Shown piece after piece: positions 6,301-10,916 of a stretch of 10,916 nt of DNA. The DNA lies in the NCBI GenBank assembly GCA_002498455.1, contig DAHO01000054.1:1168-12083 (forward strand), written 5' to 3'. Position 1 is the stretch's first letter, and the number at the start of each line of letters is the position of its first letter. Made by a program: the position numbers and the translations under genes. The notes under the pieces were generated by a model. That model searched no databases, had not been told where the DNA came from, and saw only the letters and a program-made list of their open reading frames with translations. The stretch is from Euryarchaeota archaeon UBA602 (GTDB lineage: Archaea; Thermoplasmatota; Poseidoniia; Poseidoniales; Thalassarchaeaceae).

Positions 6301-8129
6301 CTGGTCAACGAAACCTCACGACCATCCCAAACCATTCCATTATGGGCGCCATTGAGGCGAACACCTGAGATTCTCGCCTCGGTATCAACCAACTGGAATA
6401 CAGGCCCGGTGCGGTTGGCTTGGATATCTAAACCGTGAATGTCAACCCATCCATTGAAATTCAAATTTGCATTGTCGACTTCAACAGCCAATGCCGCATT
6501 TCCTGGGTCTGTCACAGAGAGACCATGGAATTGAATATCCACGCTGTCTTTGACATACACACCGCCCCAAGCATCGTTTGTTGAGGAACAATTGATGCAC
6601 GAGACATTCTTGGTTGACGACATCAAATCATTGGCCTTCTCAAAGTAAAGGCCGATGCCGTCAGCGGGTAAGACCGCTTGCCCACCATTGTTGATTGATT
6701 CGACATCATACAGCTCGACGTTGCTGGCGTCAAAGACACGAAGCCCATTCAGGCCATTGTTTGCGAGATGAATGTTAGCAATATCTGGATGAGCTTCGTC
6801 GACATATATCCCGTGCCCATTGTTGTTTGTCGAATTCCAATTGTATCCTTGGAAGCTGGCTTTCGAGAGGAAAATCCCATCCATTGCACTGGAATTTACG
6901 GACAGATTGCGAATCTGAGGCGCCCAGTTTACACTACGCAAAAACATCCCTGCACGATCGTTACGATTGATGGAGGCACTCTCTCCATTACCATCTAGGG
7001 TCAAATTATCGATGATGGTCGCGGAATCGATCATGTATGCTTTGAATCCATTGCAGTTATTGTCAATCGCACGTGAATTTCTCAAATCAATTCCACTGGT
7101 ATTCACTCCAATGGCTTGGAAACACAGGCCCGGTGTTTTGGCTCCGATTTGACCTGAACCCCTGACCTCAAGATTGTCAAAAATAGCGTTTAGAGGTGCA
7201 TTGAAATTTGAGCGGTTGAATTGCTCAACGTACACGCCTCGGTACATGCTGTTGGTCACAGTTGTGTCCCAAAATGTAGGCCGGGTGCTCACCGTTTCAC
7301 TGATGTGTTGAACCCAAATCCCATTGTCAGAACGATCGATGGTGACGTTGTCAAACAGTGCCACACTGTCTTCCACCCAAATGCCTGCAGACAACCAACC
7401 GCTGTTGCCGATGGCCGAGATGTTGCTGATGTCCAAGTCTCGCAGGAAACCTGACGAATCACCCCACATGTTCACAGCACGTGTGGTTAGATTATCGAAA
7501 CTAGCTCCCAAAACCAAGGGGTAGCTACTCGCACCAATGGATAATCCAATTCCGTAGCGATTGTTGGTCGAAGATGAGGCAACATCCTGTCCACCATCCT
7601 GAACAGATAGACGCTGAATGGTCGGGTTTGCATTGTCAAACATGTCAATGCCAACGTAATCGGGATTTTCGATTCGGACATCGTTCAATGTAGGATTGCT
7701 GTTGTAGATGGTAATGCCCCATTCTGCATGTTGGATGGTAAGATGGTTGATGACGCTACCTCGACCGCGGCTGGTGGCGTTGAACTGAATGCCTTCGTGT
7801 GCAATGGCATTCGATGACCGAGTAATGGTGGCTGGGCTGGTCGAGGTCCCATCTACATCCAACTCTCCTTCGACATATAGACGAACATTGTCTGCAAATG
7901 AAATCGTGGCACCCGCATCAATCACCAACGTATCTCCAGCAGCGACGGTATAATCGCTGTTCAGGGTCATGGTACCGGCCCAAGTGGTGGTTGCACGCGC
8001 TGAGGTGCCTGTCTTATCAGTGGATTCAAGCGACAGGGGCGCAAGAGGAGACTGGCTGGTGAACAGCAGTATGGAAATCAACAGAATGACCGTCTTCCCG
8101 CGGGACACCATGACATCCTGGGGACACAC
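3384..8129 (-). CDS. Giant beta-helix/PKD-like cell-surface protein with C-terminal membrane anchor
   Basis: The frame gives 1581 residues from GTG 8129. The likelier start is ATG 8111 (residue 7), which begins the signal peptide MVSRGKTVILLISILLF. Residues about 50-690 form a right-handed parallel beta-helix: a cap with GDTLVIDAGATISF and VEGELDVDGT, then many rungs of the type NPTLNDVRIEN...GIDMFDNANPTIQRLSV, as in NosD/pectate-lyase-like folds. A beta-rich linker follows (about 690-797). Six PKD/cadherin-like units begin near 798, 892, 994, 1086, 1198 and 1290. A final domain at 1381-1504 contains DDGTSGDETAGDGIYTG. One membrane helix (1505-1527) is followed by RGKRR and a 54-residue acidic, Gly/Pro-rich cytoplasmic tail. 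I count about 26 N-x-S/T sequons. No catalytic residues are recognised, so it is most likely an adhesin, S-layer-like or glycan-binding protein. A degraded carbohydrase is less likely. Confidence 0.92.
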   Translation of the reverse strand: MCPQDVMVSRGKTVILLISILLFTSQSPLAPLSLESTDKTGTSARATTTWAGTMTLNSDYTVAAGDTLVIDAGATISFADNVRLYVEGELDVDGTSTSPATITRSSNAIAHEGIQFNATSRGRGSVINHLTIQHAEWGITIYNSNPTLNDVRIENPDYVGIDMFDNANPTIQRLSVQDGGQDVASSSTNNRYGIGLSIGASSYPLVLGASFDNLTTRAVNMWGDSSGFLRDLDISNISAIGNSGWLSAGIWVEDSVALFDNVTIDRSDNGIWVQHISETVSTRPTFWDTTVTNSMYRGVYVEQFNRSNFNAPLNAIFDNLEVRGSGQIGAKTPGLCFQAIGVNTSGIDLRNSRAIDNNCNGFKAYMIDSATIIDNLTLDGNGESASINRNDRAGMFLRSVNWAPQIRNLSVNSSAMDGIFLSKASFQGYNWNSTNNNGHGIYVDEAHPDIANIHLANNGLNGLRVFDASNVELYDVESINNGGQAVLPADGIGLYFEKANDLMSSTKNVSCINCSSTNDAWGGVYVKDSVDIQFHGLSVTDPGNAALAVEVDNANLNFNGWVDIHGLDIQANRTGPVFQLVDTEARISGVRLNGAHNGMVWDGREVSLTSSLSDVVLSGSNCLEFTDLHLVEAVDIDVSACTGQINFRDSTVNMSNSIQGTSVTFDMTGQPSTLRWIDSGDLGTLNVGVGSLVDEMWSLHVWATNQHNHGLPNAIVNLSFNQFEADQTHTLPYSGHTIIGPFSAQQTDWMGASAWTEYWVGCEYEGERTDSGQSEPIPTNRVPNFSSPLVICEITLTNQAPLIIWESPLDDDVFGSGAIVEFNASETWDLDDDSIVFTWSSSIDGQFSSSSQFTVNDGNGLTLSDGQHIITLEACDVQGNCANESRDIELRNLPPVIDIITDPGVDLDGAIRLYRTASLHINMTGTTDPEGDSILCGIDVSYRSNQGSIEPCAMEWNATFLDASDSQSSFTYTISVTDGVNPPIDLIYQIELINELPHPEFSVTRMGNTSAFMVQLDSFGSYDPEGDSIIYRWSSNLLGLLTDDGDGIWVGRLPAGTHEITLEVSDDRVEHLGVWASHTETLLVENTPSTAMISSHSDFSTDSSVVHEFESEGSGDWDLPCSEYTELWASTHICEDSVVVNPDNVAVRWDSSLVNGALGTDWALSTRLPAGEQTISFTVDDGLHPPSVSSIVVDVLDSAPVLVLTSPVPGIEVDSDAPVLFDFRESFDADGDAFTVNISSDLVEELIVENGTTDYWYNDLLPSGVHNLTFTLTDETGKSRVENQILHVNPTAPRAVISSLNEGTYIAPGEAIVLDGSQSWDADEDIIQYIWREVASSGTIELANDENFTDWFPPGQHTFTLTVRDSRGVTDTAWVNITVGKSNPVLSQLTVNMDELEGEIKNDLIVTVFLQDADGTTQMEGSVQGRVSFGSTNTEFNMVDDGTSGDETAGDGIYTGMISTNPGAENWASVEVWALDGDLSSNVVKQQLSIHHASGMSGIFDLLGSTGLTALVALVLVLALVGGLYVLRGKRRLAADLELIESWGGGMGAEQMFDLGGEETAPKLPDMEAEAPPAMSDFGEP
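3990..5738 (-). repeat. Six PKD/cadherin-like extracellular domains
   Basis: This covers residues 798-1380 of the giant protein. Most units begin with N-x-x-P or a related turn (NQAPLI, NLPPVI, NELPHP, NTPSTA, SAPVLV, PTAPRA). Most carry a DxDxD or DPEGDSI turn (WDLDDDSI, TDPEGDSI, YDPEGDSI, FDADGDAF, WDADEDII) and end with a G-x-H-x-(I/L/F)-x-(L/F)-x-V-x-D strand such as PAGTHEITLEVSDD or PPGQHTFTLTVRD. Units are about 91-112 residues long. Units 2 and 4 are the most divergent. They presumably act as a stalk that projects the beta-helix away from the membrane. Confidence 0.8.
8108..8118 (-). promoter_or_regulatory. Start context GGATGTCATGG of the giant surface-protein gene
   Basis: This is the same 11 bases as at 1997-2007, around the in-frame ATG 8111. 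It supports starting the protein at residue 7 of the longest frame, directly at the basic n-region of the signal peptide. The upstream GTG at 8129 remains possible. Confidence 0.45.
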
Positions 8130-8153
8130 ATCCCATTGAATGCTTTCGGCCCC

Positions 8154-8183
8154 CGGTTCGCCCTCCTATGGAGGGCTGAACCG
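8154..8183 (-). promoter_or_regulatory. 13-bp hairpin with one bulge between the NTPase stop and the surface-protein start
   Basis: Position 8154 pairs with 8183 through 8159 with 8178, then 8160 with 8176 through 8166 with 8170, leaving a single bulge at 8177 and a 3-base loop at 8167-8169. This is the strongest stem in any spacer here. On the minus strand it begins 5 bases after the stop of the NTPase gene (8189-8191) and ends 24 bases before GTG 8129 (42 before ATG 8111). It may terminate or process the NTPase transcript, or act as a leader element for the surface protein. A G-rich stretch follows on the minus strand, not a U-run, so it is not a classical bacterial terminator. Confidence 0.6.
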
Positions 8184-8203
8184 AATATTTACAACGATTT
8201 ATG
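8184..8203 (-). promoter_or_regulatory. AT-rich A-box-like elements overlapping the end of the NTPase gene
   Basis: On the minus strand, CATAAAT and TAAATATT are the most TATA-like elements near the giant gene. They overlap the last codons and stop of the NTPase gene. If an archaeal promoter used them, transcription would begin about 25 bases downstream, inside the hairpin at 8154-8183. The call is weak because short AT-rich words are common. Confidence 0.25.
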
Positions 8204-10306
8204 CAACCTTTCTGTGAGTGAACGAGCGGCACGTGGACACTCTGCGCGACGGAAACGTTGGGCGGCTTCCCGCCAGTATGCATTGCGCTTCTCAGGCTCC
8301 AATTCACCCCTCCAGTACCACAACAGAGCATCCAATCTCCGGCCTGCTGGAAGATCCATTGGCAAAGGAAGTGATTGCAAATTTTCCAAGGTGGTCAACG
8401 CACCCGGTATATTGGTCCTAGACTGAGATTGAATCAAAGTCAAACCCAAGGAAATGCGTTGCAAGATTTCAGCCGTACGACCGACCAAACGACGCATCGA
8501 CGACTCTGCTTCCATCCGCTTGGAGGAATCATGGTCGGTGAGCATGATTGATTCAATGTGCTCAAGTCTCTCTATGAGCGGATCTTTACCGCCCGCGAGT
8601 TCAAGCAAATCTTGCCGGATTCCTGCGGCTGTTTCGGGTTTCTCTCGAAGGATTGCAATCCGATGCTTGAGAATGGCTACGAGTACAATCGCAGCGCGTT
8701 TTTGTTGGTCTTCCATATCAGCAATTTTTGTTTTGGAAAGGCCCTTCTCCACTTCGTCCAATGCGCCCAATTCATCGGGCAATCGATCATCCAACAATGC
8801 GGCCATTCGAGACAGGTGCATCTGTGCCGCTTCGGCCTGACTGACCGATGCTCGGGCCCTTTGCTCTGCCTCTTCTGCAGCTGAAACATTGCCTTGACTG
8901 CGATGAAGTCTAGCCAGCAGTCGATGGTTGGGTTCGTCTAGATCTTGAAGATAGGATTCTGCAATCGAGAATTCTGCACGATCCAACGCCAATTTAGCAG
9001 CCATGGTTCGCAATTGCTGGGCATCAGGGAGCAATTGTAGAGCATCGTCTAACAGAGTGGCAGCAGCCGCACTTTGTGCTAAGATTTCAGGTTCATTTTT
9101 GACAATGAATTCAATTGGATTTTGCCCACTCATGAGGCGATGATAAGCCTCAAACCAGCGTGCCTCAATATCCTCGATTTTTGACCAGCGTTCAACGGCC
9201 TTTAGGTGGATTTCAACCGGTTCATCCCATGCAACACGACGCACGTTTCGAATCAAGTGCTGGACTTCGACTAGGCCCGCGGGCCACCGCAACAATGCGG
9301 CTTCATCGAGGGGGTTGAGATCCAATTCATCGACGTAATCAGCTTTGACGGGCAGTGGTTCTGCACTCAGTGCATCGAGATCTTTCCTTGCTGATTCGAT
9401 CAGTCGTGACAAAACCGTCTCTTCAACGAAGGCTTGTATGGCATCGCTGGCTTCTGGCAAGGCATCGGATGGGGACCACAGATGCAAGGCGAGGGGATGG
9501 CCGTCGAGTGCCTCGCATACCTCTTGTGCCGTATCGAAATCGATGTGGTCACCAAGCAACTTGTGGCTGGCCTCTGCATCCAGTCCAGACAACGTGATGG
9601 CTCCATTCCAGCGTGGATGGTACTCAAAGGGGCTGGGGGCGCGAACACCAATCATCACACTCACGTTAGAATCAATCAAGCCTTGGAGCAGGGCATGGAC
9701 CCCTGCTTGATGTCGAGGGTGTACTTCTTGGAGTTCATCTACGGCAATCGTGTAAGATTCGGATAGCATTTCGAGTTGGGCCTGCAAATCCAGCGGAGCG
9801 TCATCGATTTCAAGCCACTTTGCAACAAGGCTTTGGGCATCCATCGAGGCATCCATTGCCACGTAGCGCTTCGGTGGACAGAGCGATTTAATCAACGCGG
9901 TTTTGCCGATACCTGGCATTCCGGTCAGAACCGCAGCGCCTTCAGATAGTACAGATTGTAATTGAGCAGTTTCGGATTCCCGTCCATGCAAACCATCGGT
10001 GGTTTCGACATCCATCGAGTGGCCGGCTGTTGTGACTAGAGTGGAGGCTTGTTGCCGGCCTTTGGAAGTGAGGTGCACCACGCTACGCTTCCGATTCCCA
10101 CCACCGATGACATGCGCATTTCTGGTTTGGATGAGCCCCTGCCTTTCCAAAGCTTTGAGCGGCTCATGCAGGGCACTGCGGGCCAATCCCAGAGATTCTG
10201 AAAGACCAGGCAGTGACAATTCCCGAGGTATATCCCAGGCCTCTACCAATTCATCGGGATACCGCGCGAGAAGACGCAAGAGGCGCGCCTGCGACTCGGG
10301 CAGCAT
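8189..10306 (-). CDS. Winged-helix STAND NTPase with C-terminal helical (TPR-like) repeats, probable regulator
   Basis: The protein is 705 residues. ATG 10306 is the first usual start codon after an in-frame TGA. Residues about 5-85 form a winged helix: LSESLGLARSALHEPLKALERQG gives the recognition region (35-57) and HVIGGGNRKRSVVHLTSKG the basic wing (65-83). An HGRE motif (107-110) opens the NTPase. It has Walker A GMPGIGKT (129-136, Lys135), Walker B TIAVDELQE (Asp190, Glu191), a sensor-like Arg in IGVRAP (Arg221) and GHPLAL (269-274), the GxP signature of STAND ATPases. From about 340 to the end the chain is Ala/Leu/Glu-rich paired helices typical of TPR-like arrays. STAND proteins are ATP-dependent switches that oligomerise on ligand binding, and the DNA-binding head suggests a transcription factor. 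The ligand and targets are unknown. Divergent neighbour: uvrC. A defence role is possible for STAND proteins, but no effector domain is seen. Confidence 0.87.
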   Translation of the reverse strand: MLPESQARLLRLLARYPDELVEAWDIPRELSLPGLSESLGLARSALHEPLKALERQGLIQTRNAHVIGGGNRKRSVVHLTSKGRQQASTLVTTAGHSMDVETTDGLHGRESETAQLQSVLSEGAAVLTGMPGIGKTALIKSLCPPKRYVAMDASMDAQSLVAKWLEIDDAPLDLQAQLEMLSESYTIAVDELQEVHPRHQAGVHALLQGLIDSNVSVMIGVRAPSPFEYHPRWNGAITLSGLDAEASHKLLGDHIDFDTAQEVCEALDGHPLALHLWSPSDALPEASDAIQAFVEETVLSRLIESARKDLDALSAEPLPVKADYVDELDLNPLDEAALLRWPAGLVEVQHLIRNVRRVAWDEPVEIHLKAVERWSKIEDIEARWFEAYHRLMSGQNPIEFIVKNEPEILAQSAAAATLLDDALQLLPDAQQLRTMAAKLALDRAEFSIAESYLQDLDEPNHRLLARLHRSQGNVSAAEEAEQRARASVSQAEAAQMHLSRMAALLDDRLPDELGALDEVEKGLSKTKIADMEDQQKRAAIVLVAILKHRIAILREKPETAAGIRQDLLELAGGKDPLIERLEHIESIMLTDHDSSKRMEAESSMRRLVGRTAEILQRISLGLTLIQSQSRTNIPGALTTLENLQSLPLPMDLPAGRRLDALLWYWRGELEPEKRNAYWREAAQRFRRAECPRAARSLTERLHKSL

Positions 10307-10398
10307 GCCTTCCCGGCGGTCATGCTCACAAATGACACTTCACCTGCGTTGAGCAAGGATTGATTCAGGATAGCGTCTGCGCAACATGAGGTGTGAGT
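10307..10398. promoter_or_regulatory. Divergent spacer between the NTPase regulator and uvrC
   Basis: These 92 bases must carry both start signals. I see no clear TATA element in either direction. Only a weak inverted repeat is present (GTCAT at 10319-10323 and ATGAC at 10332-10336, 8-base loop), plus a TGATTCA near-palindrome around 10361-10367. Either could be an operator for the neighbouring winged-helix protein, but this is speculative. Confidence 0.3.
10388..10393 (+). promoter_or_regulatory. Shine-Dalgarno GAGGTG of uvrC
   Basis: GAGGTG lies 5 bases before ATG 10399 and is complementary to the usual 3' end of 16S rRNA. It fixes the uvrC start and shows that this organism uses Shine-Dalgarno initiation for at least some genes. 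Confidence 0.8.
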
Positions 10399-10916
10399 AT
10401 GGTAGTCGACCCGAAGACACTACACCTGCCCACTCAACCGGGCGTGTACCTCTTCAAAACCGACAACGATCGCGTATTGTACGTTGGTAAGGCCACACAT
10501 CTGAAAGATCGCGTTCGCTCCTATTTTGCCAAAAATCCTGATCGTGAAATGATTCCTACTCTGGTAGCCAAAGCGGATCTGGTCGACTGCATTGTTACCA
10601 GTACCCCTGGAGAAGCCCTCATTTTGGAACGGCAGCTGATTCGTGAGCACAAACCGCAATACAATTCACTGTTGAAGGATGACAAATCATACCCCTTCAT
10701 CGCCATTAGTACACATGAATTCCCTCGAATCCTGTATACGAGGCGTCCACCCAAGGACGCCAAGCGTTGGGGGCCTTTTCCAGATGCGAAGGCTGCCAAG
10801 ATGGTCATCAAGTTGCTTCGACGATATTTCGGGATTCGAGATGATCGTGACAAGCTCCCGTTTGGGTACGTTGAATCCGAGGAGTATTCGAAGCGCGTGA
10901 AGGCCGTTGTAAGCAT
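10399..10916 (+). CDS. uvrC: UvrC-type excinuclease subunit, N-terminal part (3' end outside window)
   Basis: I translated 172 codons from ATG 10399 with no stop before the right edge. UvrC makes the dual incisions of nucleotide excision repair after UvrAB finds a DNA lesion; it acts in the cytoplasm. The GIY-YIG nuclease is complete: PGVYLF (Gly15, Tyr17), YVGKA (28-32), LKDRV with the catalytic-type Arg38, metal-site Glu77 in LILERQLI, then HKPQYN (Asn89) and the UvrC-specific LLKDDKSYPFI. The next UvrC landmark is also present, GPFPDAKAAKMVIKLLRRYF (124-143). What normally follows, a segment with four cysteines and RPCL, is missing: the chain goes from FGIRDDRDKLPFG directly to ESEEYSKRVKAV. 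The only Cys in view is Cys64. The UvrB-binding and RNase H-like C-terminal nuclease halves would lie past the window, so full UvrC function cannot be confirmed. Cho-like single-nuclease proteins are an alternative. Confidence 0.9.
   Translation, partial: MVVDPKTLHLPTQPGVYLFKTDNDRVLYVGKATHLKDRVRSYFAKNPDREMIPTLVAKADLVDCIVTSTPGEALILERQLIREHKPQYNSLLKDDKSYPFIAISTHEFPRILYTRRPPKDAKRWGPFPDAKAAKMVIKLLRRYFGIRDDRDKLPFGYVESEEYSKRVKAVVS

Noticed and set aside
8102..8127. Direct repeat of GGGACAC at 8102-8108 and 8121-8127 around the giant gene's start
   Set aside because: Seven bases repeated once, mostly within coding or start-context sequence, is easily explained by chance.
8454..8884. Two overlapping plus-strand open frames opposite the helical-repeat part of the NTPase gene
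   Set aside because: Both are antisense to a well-supported protein, lack motifs, and overlap each other in different frames.
9345..9766. Plus-strand open frames opposite the NTPase core
   Set aside because: They are antisense to the Walker B and GxP region, with no start signal and no recognisable domain.
8189..10306. STAND NTPase as an anti-phage defence gene
   Set aside because: The N-terminal domain looks like a DNA-binding winged helix, not a nuclease, protease, TIR or membrane effector, and no other defence gene is nearby.
10319..10336. Five-base inverted repeat (GTCAT/ATGAC) upstream of the NTPase gene
   Set aside because: It is too short with too long a loop to claim as an RNA structure; noted only as a possible operator.
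1..10916. CRISPR array, tRNA, rRNA, insertion sequence or prophage
   Set aside because: I saw no regularly spaced DNA repeats, cloverleaf-type sequence, transposase motifs or terminal inverted repeats. The only periodic sequences encode protein repeats.

Overview
The window looks like a marine planktonic archaeon, most likely Marine Group II (Candidatus Poseidoniales). That assignment is inferred from protein architecture, not from any marker gene. The pointers are a secreted aspartate-rich thrombospondin-type-3 (TSP3) repeat protein with a recurring C-x13-C / DxDxDGW module, a very large beta-helix plus PKD-like surface protein with one C-terminal membrane anchor and a short acidic tail, a soluble DPM1-like family-2 glycosyltransferase, and Shine-Dalgarno (GAGGTG) and GTG starts. 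No rRNA, tRNA, CRISPR array, transposase or phage gene is visible, and the genes are tightly packed.

Layout: (1) positions 1-1184, minus: 5' part of a secreted TSP3/PPC-like protein, running off the left edge. (2) 1254-2000, minus: family-2 glycosyltransferase. (3) 2110-3387, plus: GT4 glycosyltransferase, divergent from gene 2. (4) 3384-8129 (probable start 8111), minus: a 1581-residue surface protein that overlaps the GT4 gene tail to tail by 4 bases. (5) 8189-10306, minus: a winged-helix / STAND NTPase / helical-repeat protein, probably a signal-responsive transcription regulator. (6) 10399 to the right edge, plus: 5' part of uvrC, divergent from gene 5.

How the genes may work together: genes 1-4 read as a cell-surface module. 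Two exported proteins rich in N-glycosylation sequons (about 26 in the giant one by eye) flank two glycosyltransferases that could build or attach the glycans. Genes 5 and 6 form a divergent regulator/DNA-repair pair; a regulatory link between them is only a hypothesis.

The most notable things not explained by gene calls are: three strong, 3-nt-loop hairpins in the short spacers, each near a start codon; an 11-base start context shared by two minus-strand genes; a UvrC that lacks the cysteine segment usually found after its GIY-YIG half; strict even-numbered cysteine pairing in the surface proteins; and the wHTH-STAND-repeat regulator. None amounts to a proven new system.
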